Notes: a model not told the origin generated them from the letters alone. A stretch of 64,000 nt of DNA from Panulirus ornatus (GCF_036320965.1 NC_092225.1:77792613-77856612), one strand, 5' to 3'. Positions 44,526 to 55,969 are shown, counted from the first letter of the stretch. Program-made: numbers and translations.

Positions 44526-44821
44526 TATCACTTATCTCCGAAGGCGTTGTTGATACATCCCATCCTTAATAAGGGTAACCGCTCTTACTCGTCTAACTAT
44601 CGACCTGTTGCTTTTACATCTACCGTCTCCAAAGTCTTTCAGTCCCTCCTCAGCTCCCATATCCTCAGACATCTTGAATCTCACAGTCTTTTCTTTGATC
44701 ACAAGTATGGGAAAAGCGAGATCCAATGGGGATATTATTTCCTGTGTTACTAATGTCTGCTCATCGTCCTTGAAAGATTTTGGAGAATCCTGTGTAGTTG
44801 CCCATGATACATCAAATGAGT
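44526..44821 (+). mobile_element. Family C LINE fragment inside a tandem repeat
   Basis: The top strand gives LIHPILNKGNRSYSSNYRPV then AFTSTVSKVFQSLLSSHILR, HLESHSLFFDHKYGK and, after a frameshift, GDIISCVTNVCSSSLKDFGE followed by SCVVAHDTSNE. This parallels KKGDHSDPSNYPPVALTSII ... HILRHLESHSLQSDHQY ... STGDILSCLTNVWSSSLKDF of the 57.6 kb copy. It covers the RT entry up to just before motif A. Both ends fall inside the same tandem repeat unit type, so it either inserted into the array or was carried along with it. Confidence 0.82.
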
Positions 44822-45010
44822 CTTCATGTATCATATACCATTATTACTGTAATACATTCTTTAGCCAGTTGAGTCCTCGTTTATCATATTATTACTGTAA
44901 TACATTCTTTAGCCAGTAAAGTCCTCGTTTATCATATACCATTATTATTGTAATACATTCTTTAGCCAGGTGAGTCCTCATGTATCATATACCATTATTA
45001 CTGTAATCAT
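44822..45010. repeat. 46-55 bp tandem repeat, four copies
   Basis: Units share ACTGTAATACATTCTTTAGC, CAG and GAGTCCTC then TGTATCATATACCATT. Starts fall at about 44,848, 44,894, 44,949 and 45,001 (last unit incomplete). Spacing varies through a short deletion in the second unit. Confidence 0.88.
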
Positions 45011-45369
45011 TTCACTTTTCTCGGCTTTCTTTTCCAATTTCTTAAAATTTGCCCAAAGTTAGGGTCTCGTTTTTCTGGAGTGGATCATGGAATTTCAGAC
45101 ACCTGGGTTCCTCGTGTAAAGGGCATGACTGTCACATAAGTTTATCTAGGGAAATCTACATGTAAGAAGCCACTGAAGAGCTTCAGGGGCCGGATGTTTA
45201 GACACCATGGAGGACGGCGATGTGTTGGACGCAGCAGTAGCACAGTGTAGGGCAGGATGATGTGTTTGCATCGCCCTGACTGTTAACTGTGGTCTAGTGA
45301 CTGCGTTAGGTCAGCTGGTCGCCTGGGACCACAGAGGCCATCGCTCTTATGGCTCATTCAAGTACAGCT
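45011..45369. other. Unassigned spacer
   Basis: Nothing recognised. Confidence 0.4.
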
Positions 45370-45560
45370 CAGGCTCCATCTTAACTTACCCCACCTCTCA
45401 CCCTTGCGTAACCCAACTCCACCAGAGACATCTTCGGTGCCTCACCCGTAATGCCCCATGCTTGACTTTACGTACCTCACACCTCATCCTTACATAACTC
45501 AACGTTTCATCCTAACGTAACTGGCGCCTCACCTTCGCGTTCCTCACACCTCACTCACTC
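45370..45560. repeat. Degenerate CCTCAC/CTTAACT/CGTAAC-rich sequence
   Basis: Scattered words such as CTTAACTTACC, GCGTAACCCAAC, ACGTACCTCAC and CCTAACGTAAC give a quasi-periodic pattern reminiscent of degraded CCTAA-type repeats. No clean unit length. Confidence 0.4.
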
Positions 45561-45711
45561 CAGGTCACGTACTGACACCAGTAAGAGGGGGTGATATATT
45601 GCCCTATACGCCAGGGGAAATGAGGCCCACGTGTGTAGTGTGTGTGTGTGTGCGCGAGATCCTGCCTCCTCTCAAGCACCTCGGATGGTCCAGGGTTTAC
45701 GCGGAGCCCCT

Positions 45712-45718
<7 letters not shown>

Positions 45719-45797
<79 letters not shown>
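45719..45797. repeat. (GA)n microsatellite
   Basis: About 39 GA units. Confidence 0.97.
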
Positions 45798-45802
<5 letters not shown>

Positions 45803-46925
45803 GCAGACAGATATACAGATAAACTGATTGAGAGATCAGGAGAGGAATCGTCCTCATCTGCCAGAATCACACACGAGATCTCGACGTTGTACACAGTATG
45901 ATTTACGGCGTGGCTGGCAACACACACTAGACGTGCCGAGTTATGGTGGGGAGCAAATGGTGGTGGCGCGGGTCATTACAAGCCTCATGCTCCCCTTAAA
46001 GACCATTACTCGGGTAATTGCTCTCTGGCAGTCGTATAAAGTCGGTGGAGCGAGGCGGAGAACCTGTCATCTACGTGTTGGCCCACCGAGGGGCAAATAA
46101 TGGCAATCTATATGCAAATGAGTGGGATCTGACGGGTGTAAGATAGAGGCGAACGATTGAGGTTGCTGTATTGCTGTGGCACTCCGGCCGGATAGTGAGT
46201 ACGTCTGAGGGCAGATGACAGGGCAGAGTAAGGGGAGGAGGAATGGGGGAGTAGCACTGAGATGGGGAGAAGAGAATTGTGAGGGGCGGGAGAGGGAGTA
46301 GAAGTTGAAAGGGGACAAGACAGAAGGAGTAGTGAGGACCCAGGGAGGAAGCAGTGGGAGCTGCGGCGAGATGGAGGGGTATATATGGCAGGGACGAGAG
46401 GCTAATGCTGGAGGGGAAGACGTGGGTGGTGTGTAGAGGCAGGATGGTGGGCAGTAGGTTAGAGGATTGGACGACACTTTAGAGAAAAGAAAAGACGGAA
46501 CTGAAGAGGAGGAGGTTGGAGGGTATAGTCATGGGGAGGGAGCAGATGGGTAGCAAGACGTGGTGGGCGTGGGCGGCGGCCTGGCTCCGGGTGGTATGTA
46601 CGTGGTAGAGAGGTACTGTGGTAGGCTGCAGCTGGCACCACCTGCCTGCACCATCCAGTAGCCAACTGGTCCACCACACCAGCTCTCCTGCTCCTCTCAC
46701 CCACAGCTCCCTGCTTTGTTATGATTTAATCGTGAATGAATATTTACTCATTAATCGGTGAATGTGTTTCGAATTAGTTTGATTCACATGATTAAGAGAA
46801 TAATTGTGGGTCGTTAGGACATCAAGTGTCGGGTAAGGCCTAGTGGTTCGTTTTCTAAGACATTGTTAACCGACAGAGGGAACTTTTTATTATTACATTT
46901 TTATCATTTTCATATTAGTATTCTG
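45798..46925. other. Spacer, purine-rich at 46,195-46,560
   Basis: The GGGGAGGAGG-type composition of the top strand explains the Pro/Ser-rich bottom-strand frame at 46,067-46,477. No gene recognised. Confidence 0.4.
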
Positions 46926-47012
46926 TCCCTGGGGACAAGGGAGAAAGAATACTATCCACGTATTTACTGCGACTAAAATGAGTAGGGGAAGGGAGAGGGG
47001 GAATCTTCCCAA
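46926..47012 (+). repeat. Dispersed repeat family L, copy 1
   Basis: CCCTGGGGACAAGGGAGAAA, GAATACTATCCACGTATTTA, CTGCGACTAAAATGAGTAGG. It matches 48,561-48,640, which has the fuller form with CGTAGAAAGCGACTAAAAGG. A known-looking decapod-type repeat, but I cannot verify its name. Confidence 0.75.
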
Positions 47013-47029
47013 CCAAGAAAATCCGCAGC

Positions 47030-47640
47030 ACCAGCTGCCACTACCCGCCAACATCATCTGCATCACCAGTTGTCACTATCAGGATCATCCACAACACAGC
47101 TGCCACTACCCACCAACATCATCCACAACACCAGCTGCCACTACCCACCAACATCATCCGCAACACCAGCTGCCACTACCCAGCAATATCATCCACAACA
47201 TCAGCTACCACTCCCCAGCAACTTCATCTGCAACACCAGCTGCCACTGCCCACCAACATCATCCACAACATCAGCTGCCACTACCCAGCAACATCATCCA
47301 CGACATCAGTTGCCATTATCCATCAACTTTATTCACAACAGCAGCTGCCACTACCCACCATCATCCAACGAACCATTTGCCACCAGCCATCAACATCGTC
47401 CAAACATCAGGCGCCACTGGCCACGATCATCATCCATTACCCCAGCTCCTACAAGCTACAAGCATCGTGCAGAGCAACAGCTCCCACATTCCACCAACAA
47501 TACCAGTTCTCACGTGTCCCCGTCAACACCAACTGCCTCTGGCCACCAACAACACCAGCTCCCACTAGCCGCCATTAACACCAGCTCCCTCTAGCCACCA
47601 AAAACACCAGCGTCCACTGGCCACAAACAACATAATCTCC
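47030..47640. repeat. 35-bp minisatellite
   Basis: Units of 35 bp such as CCACTACCCACCAACATCAT followed by CCACAACACCAGCTG, well preserved at 47,090-47,350 and degenerating to the right (CACCAGCTCCCACT-type words). A 35-bp unit shifts frame each time, so two overlapping frames (196 and 174 codons) show the same His/Pro/Thr-rich cycle. These are repeat-driven, not genes. Confidence 0.9.
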
Positions 47641-48299
47641 CTCTGGCAGCTCCAGCGCCCCTAACCCCCCGCCACCGTATCTACCAGCGTACCACAGAAG
47701 TGTTCTCCTCCTGCTGGAACACTGCATCCATTACCATCAACCTCCTGCCTCGAGGTCCTGACCCTCCACCAGGAACAGTTTCAGTATTATCATCTTCAGC
47801 TACATGAAGGAATGCTCAGAAGCTCATTTTAGGGCAATTTTTTTTTTTTATGGTGTGAGGGAGCAGTTATCGCTGAGAGGATGGAGTTTGGTAGTGTAAG
47901 TTATCAAGAATTACCCACCGTGTTAGAATATCCGTGTGTGTGTATGGTGCCACGCCTGACGTCTCCTTGAATTATAAACCCAGACGTTATTGCCGTGCGA
48001 GTAAACGATGTGTACTTTATTGAGGGGTTTTAGGAGGCTCGGAGAGCAGAGCTGTGAGTCGCAGTGACGTGCTGATGGTGTCTGGGAACAGTATATTACT
48101 TGGCTACCATTATGGCCTGCAGAGTGAGGCCCGGGCTTGACGGAAATGCTCTGTATTACGGGGCGCACCACACCCGTGTCGTGGCTACGCAGGGCCAAAC
48201 CCGCAACCCTTCATGTTCCCACTTTTCATGTCTCCAGTGGTTATATGTGTATTTTCTTTGTTTGTAATCACCCCCGAACCAGTTTCTATGACAGAGTCT
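47641..48299. other. Unassigned spacer
   Basis: T9-10 run at about 47,840. No feature recognised. Confidence 0.4.
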
Positions 48300-48395
48300 T
48301 GGTGTGACCCAGGTCATCTTTCTAAAGCTTCCTGCAGCTCAGGTGACTTTTCACTCGCAGTGTAACCTCGAGCGGGCGGAGTCCGGCAACACCAG

Positions 48396-48397
<2 letters not shown>
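48300..48397 (+). repeat. Dispersed repeat family H, copy 3
   Basis: GTGTAACCTCGAGCGGGCGG and AGTCCGGCAACACCAG match the bottom strand at 551-615. The preceding CTTCCTGCAGCTCAGGTGAC corresponds to the LPAA segment. It runs directly into a TA array. Confidence 0.7.
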
Positions 48398-48560
<163 letters not shown>

Positions 48561-48725
48561 GATAGGGGAGAAAGAATGCTGCCTACGTATTCCCTGCGTA
48601 TCGTAGAAAGCGACTAAAAGGGGTGGGAGCGGGGGCTGGAAATCCTCCCCTCCTGTTCTACTTTTCCAAAAGAAGGAACGGATAAGGTGACAAAGGACAT
48701 CTCTCCAGGAGTTACTGCAATTCCA
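48561..48725 (+). repeat. Dispersed repeat family L, copy 2
   Basis: GATAGGGGAGAAAGAATGCT, GCCTACGTATTCCCTGCGTA, AGCGACTAAAAGGGGTGGGA and CTTTTCCAAAAGAAGGAACG. Longer and better preserved than the copy at 46.9 kb. Confidence 0.8.
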
Positions 48726-48775
48726 AGTCTGCGCTACATTTAGTAGCAGGAAAATGGTGGACTTCTTTTTAGTGA

Positions 48776-48854
48776 GAAGTCCTTTGACGAGACTGTATTA
48801 TACCTCCGATGACAGAGCCTTGCGGAAAATGGTTTTTCACTCGAAAAGGCAGAG

Positions 48855-48862
<8 letters not shown>
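48776..48862 (+). repeat. Dispersed repeat family H, copy 4 (diverged)
   Basis: GATGACAGAGCCTTG, then TTTTTCACTCGAAAAGGCAG and AGTCTAGTAACAC parallel ATGACAGAGTCTTG ... CTTTTCACTCGCAGTG ... GCGGAGTCCGGCAACACC of copy 3 with internal loss. Confidence 0.5.

Positions 48863-48906
<44 letters not shown>
48862..48906. repeat. (CA)n microsatellite
   Basis: About 22 CA units at the 5' side of the SINE-like unit. Confidence 0.96.
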
Positions 48907-48908
<2 letters not shown>

Positions 48909-49076
48909 GGCCTCCATGGTGTAGCGGTTAGCGTTCCTGACTGTGAGTAAGCACGGGCCAGCCCAATGTCGGACACACATGGGTTCGAATTCTGAACGCG
49001 GCAGTCGGCTTCCGTCCAACCCAGGCGTTCATCCTCCCCTCTGGGCTGGTTGATAAATGGGTCCCCGGCTTGGGCT

Positions 49077-49078
<2 letters not shown>
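48907..49078 (+). mobile_element. tRNA-derived SINE-like element
   Basis: The head has an RNA polymerase III box A-like stretch TGGTGTAGCGGTTAGCGTTC (about 48,917-48,936) and a box B GGGTTCGAATTC at 48,981-48,992, about 45 bp apart. The segments flanking the boxes do not fold into a clear cloverleaf acceptor stem, so it is not a working tRNA gene. The body continues through GTCGGCTTCCGTCCAACCCA to GGCTTGGGCTGG, then (TG)n. Expected biology: pol III transcription and mobilisation by a LINE in trans. The partner is unknown, as the tail does not resemble family A. Confidence 0.8.

Positions 49079-49119
<41 letters not shown>
49079..49119. repeat. (TG)n at SINE 3' end
   Basis: About 20 TG units directly after the SINE body. 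Confidence 0.96.
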
Positions 49120-49121
<2 letters not shown>

Positions 49122-50059
49122 ATGATGCATAATTACAAAGGTTAAGAGAGGGGAGACCCCGAGAGCAAATCTATCTCTCTGTAACACGTGTAGTAATCAC
49201 ACATACCCACACACACACACGCAGGTATATGTATAGATGTATGAATTATCGTTTTTATATGTACATCGAGTGTATAGTATACATGAAGTGTACGGATTAG
49301 AGTGGCAGGTATGTCCACACACACAGCACTTACCTGTTTGGTGTTCAGGAGGTCATCAAAGCTCTCTTGTGCACAGGGCTGGCTGGCATATTATACGAGG
49401 AGTTTGATTAAAAATATTCGTATTTTTATTGAAATGTTGCGGCCTCTGAACGAGTGGTTCGCTGCAAGTGAAATGTTTGGAAACTTCAAAGGGGTGTTTC
49501 ATGATCCATAAAATAATTGGCAAAAAGGATGAATGTTGAGGGTGATAGCGGCGCAGGTGAATCTGGCCAAACACAGCCTCGTCCATGGAGAGCCTCAGGC
49601 AATACACTGCTATTAATACGTCTGAATAAATAACACAAAGTTTGCAGTTATAGATTTAGCTGTTAATAATGCCAGTATCAACTATTTTACAATTAGCGGG
49701 CAGTGCACTTGCATGAACTGTAAATGGACTTTTGTCTAGGCCAGTACAATAGGTAACACGATGGTGTATGATTTTTATACTACGAGCTTAAGGTGTGATC
49801 AGGTAACGAACTATGATGACGGGGTTGGTAAAGTGATTGATGAGGGATAGAGCGACGCAGAACGGGGAGCGACGCAGACCGACAAACTTAAAGTCTTACC
49901 TTGACGGACGGGAATGAGACGCGACGCACTTGCTGGCGGGCCGTCTCGGCCTCGTCCAAAGGCCCAGGGATTTTCCTTTGTGTCAGCAGAGGAACCTGGG
50001 TCGGTCAGCGGGCTTCAGGGGATCGTTAACCGCTCGATCACGTCACAGTATCTGAAATT
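49120..50059. other. Unassigned spacer
   Basis: No recognised feature. Confidence 0.4.
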
Positions 50060-50180
50060 GTCCTCAGCATGACGGTACAGCACCTGAACACGACGGTGTG
50101 ATGTTTTCCAAAGGCGAGATCCGTCGTCCTCATGGGTTGTGCCGTCGTACTGTAGGGGGTCGTGTGGTCGTACTAAAGGG
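50060..50180. repeat. Scattered words of the 21-bp repeat
   Basis: CATGACGGTACAGCACCTGA, ACACGACGGTGTGATG, GGGTTGTGCCGTCGTACTGT and GGGTCGTGTGGTCGTACTAA resemble the units of the 29.8 kb array, on both strands and without a clean period. Confidence 0.5.
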
Positions 50181-50609
50181 TTTAAAGACCTCGTAGTCTC
50201 ACTCAGATGGAGAATCCACTCTCGTCCAGTCATTCTGAAGCCGTGCTCCGTATGTAGAGGTTATGATTTTGTTAACCGAGTTGAAAGTATGTGTCGCTCG
50301 GCTAACCTAAGACTGGCACGGGTAGAGTATGGTGTCTCTCCCAGTCCACCTGATCTAGCGATACCCGTAGTTTCGTTCAGCTTGTCCTCGTGGAATCACC
50401 TCGTGGCTGAACACCCACGTCCGACATAGTTGGTGGATGTTGACCACGCCTTCCCGTTTGTTTGTTTCTGGGTAGCTAAAGTCGTAAGCTTCGGCTGTTC
50501 ATTTAGAGCGACATGAGGAATGTTCGTAGCGTTACGTGTGTCGAGGTTTCAGAAACGTGAGTGGCATTTCACCTGTGTCAAGACCACGTGAAGTGTGACA
50601 TGGTCACCT
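50181..50609. other. Unassigned spacer
   Basis: No recognised feature. Confidence 0.4.
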
Positions 50610-51070
50610 TCCGCCATCACCACCACCGCCACGCTCCTCCCTCACCACCACCACCACCACCACCCTCCTCCCTCACCATCACACCTTTCACCACCACCAT
50701 CCGTCTCCCTCACCACCACTATTCTTCTCCCTCACCGCCATATTTCCTCACCATCACCATCACTCTCCCTCCCCATCACCACCTCATTCCCTCACCATCA
50801 CCATTCCTCCCTTTCACCAATCTTCCTCTATTATCACCGCCATTCCTGTCCTCACCACCACCATCCTCCCCCCTGCCCACCACACCACACTTCCCCTCAC
50901 TAGCCAGCAACCTTCACCTTCCTTGCTCCCCCCACTCCCACGCCACAACTTCCCCCACCACTTCACTCCCCCCCCACCCACCACCACCTTTCTCGACTCC
51001 TGCTCCCCCTTGCCTCCCTCTTTCCCCCTCCAGCACCCACCGCCTCCCCGCCCCTGCCAGACCTCGTTTC
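50610..51070. repeat. CCA/CTCC-rich degenerate tandem region
   Basis: CACCACCACCATC and CCTCACCATCACC words, clearest at 50,615-50,900, later plain pyrimidine/C-rich. The top-strand frame of 182 codons is His/Pro/Ser-rich and composition-driven. Confidence 0.8.
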
Positions 51071-52174
51071 TCAGCTGGGCGCCCTAAATGGCCTAACTTG
51101 AGGACATAATAAGCTCCCCACCATAAACGAATCACCGCTGTTTATGAGACCGTTGATTCAGCCCCAGATGGTCGTAAACGTACAGTTTTATTGCCACAAC
51201 TTCCGCCCTTATCACATTTACTCATTCGGGTCATTTTATGATGGAAGCGTTGAGCCCACAATTAGCACCCTTATAGGTGGTTGGCAGAAGGATTGGGTGC
51301 ACATGTTAACGTGCCGGTGGTTTTAGCCCTTGGTTGCCGCCCTGGCTACGACCAATTTGTTCCTTGTTAGCACTGTGGGAGCCTTTGTTTAATTGGCAGC
51401 TGGGCTGTTTTATGCTGCGCCGCCATGTTGACAAGCCAGCAAGAAGAAACCCACGGGAAAAACGGAATTCGGTTTTAGATTCAGGTGCGATGAAAGATCC
51501 GGAACATGTGCGCCTACCATGAAACCGTTCAGGTGCATCTTGACAGCTGATCAACTCCGTGATAACGGCGCCGCGCAGTGGTTGGGTGTTGGTGTACATT
51601 ATGTAATGTGTTAACTCCGCCCTGGGGGTGTGTTATCATGGCTCCCTTTCTATCGTGCGAGAGGATAAAGGATTGAGACTGTGAGGAAATGCTCTACACT
51701 GCGCTCTTAAGATGTTCTCCTGCATCTTTCTCAATCGACTCTGGCGTTTTGAGTCACCCGTTGCTTTGTGTATACTTTTGATTACGTATTTCAGAACCGA
51801 ATATCTGCACGATTTATACGTAAGGCTGGTGCTTTTTCGGGGGAGAGGGGTGTGGTTCACTGCTGTTGGGAAGAGGTTGGCGGGGAGGGAATGAGCCAGT
51901 GTTGTTTGGGAGGAGGGTGGTAGCCCAGTTTGGGGAAGGGGGTGACCGAATTCTGTTCGAGGGGAGGGAAGAGGAGCTCGTTGTCCCTGGGGTAGTGGGG
52001 TCGCCTGTATTCTGATAGAGGACTGGGTAGCCCAGTACTGTGGATGGGGAGTGCAGTCCCAGTCAGTCCCACGGGGGGTTGGTTGGTTGGTTGGTAATGA
52101 TCAGTGATGATGGTTCTGGCAAGGAGGTGTGTGTGTAACGTAAGGTGTCGTCACTCGTGTGCTTAACGAGGGAC
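51071..52174. other. Long spacer without recognised feature
   Basis: G-rich after 51,835 (GGGGAGAGGGG blocks). No gene or repeat unit recognised. Confidence 0.4.

Positions 52175-52216
<42 letters not shown>
52175..52216. repeat. (GT)n microsatellite
   Basis: About 21 GT units. Confidence 0.96.
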
Positions 52217-52220
<4 letters not shown>

Positions 52221-52253
52221 TAATTCTTTAGGTTTAGCTCTGGAGTTATTGTG

Positions 52254-52500
52254 TGGTGTGACGCTTGGGTAGTAAGCTTAGTGGTATGAAGCTTGGGTGG
52301 TAAGTTTAGTGGTGTGAAGCGTTGGTAGTAAGCTTAGTTGTGTGAGGCGTGGGTAGTAAGCTTTGTGGCCTGACGCGTGGGTAGTAAGCTTTGTGATGTG
52401 TGGTGTGGGGTAGTAAGCTTAGTTGGCGTGAGGCATGGATAGTAAGCTTTGTTGTGTGAGACGCGGTTAGTAAGCTAAGCGGCGTGTGGTGTGAGACTTA
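52254..52500. repeat. 28-bp degenerate minisatellite with AAGCTT, about nine copies
   Basis: Units of about 28 bp of the form TGTGACGCTTGGGTAGTAAG then CTTAGTGG. GTAGTAAGCTT is the most conserved word. Divergence is considerable (GGTGTGGGGTAG, GACGCGGTTAG). Confidence 0.85.
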
Positions 52501-53192
52501 AGCAGTAATTTCTGGAGTGTAAGGAAGAAGTTGTGTGATATGATGGTTGAGGAGCAGGTCGTGTGTGAGGTGTGTGGTGAGGGAAGAAATAATGAGGTGT
52601 GAGAGGGATGTTTGATAGTGTTAAATGTGCGGAGTTAAAGCTGTGTGATGTAAAGTGTGAGGATAACGCTAAATGTGGGTGTAAGGAGAACCTCGAGGCG
52701 TGGGAAATGAGCGGTAAGATCACTGGTTGAAGCAGGTAGTGTGGGTCGTAAGGTTGGCGACCCCCGACCCCCAGGCCCCATCGCCTGGGTGGGGGTGTTG
52801 GGGAGAATCTAGGGAAGAATGGTGGCAGGTTGGTCACAATAATTGGTGTGTCTGCTGCACCAGCTGGTCATGGTGAGGGAGGTATTGCAAGGGCTCCCCC
52901 TCCCTCACTCTCTCGATTATATAACACTAACACTAGGTGGGATGTACTATATAGTTTGCCACTGGAGGTCCGTTACTGTGTTATACTGCAAGATACGTTC
53001 CCTCTCGGTCACTTCAAAGTGTGTTAATATGTGAGACAAATGGTTGTAATGACTGAGGTTGTTATTCTTCTGTAATATGTTCCCAGGTCTGGATGTGTTG
53101 TAGGTTGTATTGTAAACAGTGGAGATTATCATATTTTGGACATGGCAATGAGGTTGGGGTATTGTTATTTAGATCTGTGACTGACTGACCAT

Positions 53193-53193
<1 letters not shown>
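52501..53193. other. Unassigned spacer
   Basis: The GTGTGAGG-rich left part may be the decayed edge of the preceding array. The rest is unrecognised. Confidence 0.4.

Positions 53194-53236
<43 letters not shown>
53194..53236. repeat. (CA)n microsatellite
   Basis: About 21 CA units. Confidence 0.96.
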
Positions 53237-53239
<3 letters not shown>

Positions 53240-54869
53240 GCTGCGAATTCCGTAACTCGAACAGTTTCTCAGTAGCCTACATACAGTCCACCTTCCCATC
53301 TGTGTCCTGCTGGTGGCCAGACCATGAAGACAACACCAGGCTGTCATCTGTGGTGTCTTGCCCCCTCGTCTGCGGACGTCGAAGCCCCCACCATTTCAGG
53401 GTCATTTGTCACCGGATCATCTCTATATGGCACACGCTCAAGATGGTCATCATTGATTTCGCTGAGTGGGGGACGGACACTTAGTCCCAGCGTCTGGTTT
53501 ACCAGCAGAGACCATATTCTGACGTTCAACATTTTTATAACTTCGAAGATTTCCATTTTTTTTTACATGTTGATTCTAATTCACGTGGTAAGTGTAGTTC
53601 TTGCGAGTGGGTGTTCATTACATTTAGTAAGTGGCTCTGACGATTTAATTGTGTCTGAAGGCAGATTCATTAAGCCATGCATAGTCTGTCAAGTTTGAAA
53701 GGTTTGGAGTAAATTGATACGTCACATGGCCTACCCTAGCAGTTTCTGTTGACAATACACAAACATGCCAACCCTCTCTCTCTGCAGGACAAGACGGCGA
53801 ATAAGGGAGCATCGGGTATACCTTGTCCCCTCGGAGTAAACTGTTCTCACTGAAGTATAAGCAAATCGTAGTTATCGGGTGAGGTGGCCGCAGCTGCACG
53901 GCGTTATCATCAGCTGTAGTGACAGATGTGGGTCACGCAGGGGGTTGTGGTGGGAGCGTGAGAGCTAGCCTCTCGTGAGGGAGGACCCCATCAGGCCAGA
54001 ACAACACTTGAAGATAAGTGTGGGTGTAGCCAGACTTTAATAAGTGCTCCCTCATGGAAATACTAACATTACGCGACCCCCAGACCAGTAAAAACGGACG
54101 AGATGGAGCATTTGTGGCAGCTACTGGTGACTCGCTGTCTAAATGAGGCGCCAGACATCTCCGAGGTTCGTATATTAAGGTCTCTGCTCTCCACCATGTC
54201 ATACCGACATACAGAGGCCCTTAGCTCACAGATGTAAGGGCCGACCTTACAAGCCGTCTTAGTAAGGTACACGTAGCCTTACTCTCACTATACAGAAGAC
54301 TGACCGTCATACTCAACTCTCAACGTAAGTCTGAAGTATATTTATCCCCGTCTGCAACATCAAGAGACTTTCGAGTTGCCGGTGGAGATCTTGCTGTTGT
54401 GTTTCTCGCGATAAAGATGTGGTTCTGACCGCTAATGTGCGGACGTTGCCACACGAGAGCCTCGTGCAGAGTGGCTGGGGGTAGAGGTGGGTCACACCAT
54501 GGTTGCCCGGCGCTAGTGGATGGAGGGTGCTGTACAGACATCACCATCATCGTGGGTGATGCGCCAGAGTTATGCCGTGTACGCGCTCCGGCCGCTGTGA
54601 GCTGCGGCAGAATGGAAAGTCGTGTATGTACTGCTGACTCTTACTGTACGATTAGTGAGAACATAGAGATGGTGCAGCTGCTGCCGCAGGTGATGAATGT
54701 GGATATGACAGTTGACGTCGTTGCGCGTGGCCAGTGCTGTCCGTATTAGGCGCCTCCCCGTGGGTAATCATGGGTCACACTCAAGAGGTCAAGTGTTGGG
54801 TACATGACCCAAGTCTCCGGGTACTGACTGTGTGGTTCAGGACATAGGTAGGAGGAGTTACTCAACCTC
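53237..54869. other. Long spacer without recognised feature
   Basis: Open frames up to 124 codons on both strands, none with a motif. No RNA gene seen. Confidence 0.4.
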
Positions 54870-55110
54870 TGGGGCACCATTGTACGACCCTTGAGCACCA
54901 TTGTACGACCTTTGAGCATGACTGTGTGACCCGTGATCACGAACTTACGACCTTAGAGAACGACCTTATGACCCTTGATTACGACGGTACGACCCTAGAA
55001 GCACGACTGTGGGACCTTTGAGCCAATCGGTAGGGTCAGTGAGCATGTGAGTGCGATCCTTGGCTATGGTGACCGAACTTTTGACCCGACAATTAAGGTT
55101 CAGGTCGTAG
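54870..55110 (-). repeat. Array related to the 21-bp repeat, degenerate
   Basis: ACCATTGTACGACCCTTGAG is repeated at about 54,877 and 54,898. It is followed by diverged units (CACGAACTTACGACCTTAGA, ACGACGGTACGACCCTAGAA). On the bottom strand it reads VMLKGRTMVLKGRTMV, close to VMLKGRTVVFKGR of the 29.8 kb array. Confidence 0.75.
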
Positions 55111-55313
55111 GTCACGACGCTACGGCCGAGGGTCGTTTCGCTGCGTTCTAGAGGTTAACAGGGGGTTGGGTTGGGGTGGGGGGACTAGTCCGGTGCACGC
55201 AACCCTGCCTCGCTACATGACAGTAAACAGACAGCAAGGGAGTAAAACTATCACGAGCTTAAAGACTAGACGAGGTTTTGCCTCCGTTTGGCTCATTATT
55301 GAGATGTTGGGCT

Positions 55314-55314
<1 letters not shown>

Positions 55315-55378
<64 letters not shown>
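55315..55378. repeat. (CA)n microsatellite
   Basis: About 32 CA units. Confidence 0.97.
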
Positions 55379-55379
<1 letters not shown>

Positions 55380-55443
55380 CGGGGCTGTGAGTGGCAGAGG
55401 TGGTCTTTACATTGTGTTTGAAATTATGATTACTATTTGTCTG

Positions 55444-55517
55444 TTACGGGGAGGGAGTTTTTACACTCGTGTTTCCCCGTCTCTTATCCTTGCATATATG
55501 TACCATGTCTATACTCC

Positions 55518-55522
<5 letters not shown>
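55444..55522 (+). repeat. Dispersed repeat family I, copy 2
   Basis: TTACGGGGAGGGAGTTTTTA, CTCGTGTTTCCCCGTCTCTT and ATGTACCATGTCTATAC. Partner of 34,103-34,182, here ending in (TA)n. Confidence 0.75.

Positions 55523-55586
<64 letters not shown>
55523..55586. repeat. (TA)n array at 5' truncation of family A copy
   Basis: 32 TA units between family I sequence and a family A ORF end. Confidence 0.97.
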
Positions 55587-55589
<3 letters not shown>

Positions 55590-55951
55590 GATATATGTGT
55601 CGGAGGTGGAGGGAGCAAGGAGAAGAGGGAGACCAAATTGGAGGTGGAAAGATGGAGTGAAAAAGATTTTGTGTGATCGGGGCCTGAACATGCAGGAGGG
55701 TGAAAGGAGGGCAAGGAATAGAGTGAATTGGAGCGATGTGGTATACCGGGGTTGACGTGCTGTCAGTGGATTGAATCAAGGCATGTGAAGCGTCTGGGGT
55801 AAACCATGGAAAGCTGTGTAGGTATGTATATTTGCGTGTGTGGACGTATGTATATACATGTGTATGGGGGGGGGGGGGGTTGGGCCATTTCTTTCGTCTG
55901 TTTCCTTGCGCTACCTCGCAAACGCGGGAGACAGCGACAAAGTATAAAAAG

Positions 55952-55969
<18 letters not shown>
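55587..55969 (+). mobile_element. Family A LINE 3' end
   Basis: The last 56 codons of the ORF ([51 protein letters not shown], stop at 55,753-55,755), then the full tail with hairpin core at about 55,909-55,939 and A18. Nearly identical to the 37.6 kb copy in sequence. 5' truncation is exactly at (TA)n. A G13 run replaces GGGGGTGG in the tail at 55,866-55,879. Confidence 0.92.

Noticed and set aside
46978..47594. His/Pro/Thr-rich ORFs of 174 and 196 codons
   Set aside because: A 35-bp tandem repeat gives the same peptide in two frames.
48907..49010. Functional tRNA gene
   Set aside because: Box A and box B are present, but no acceptor-stem pairing or plausible anticodon arm could be drawn. 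It fits a tRNA-derived SINE.
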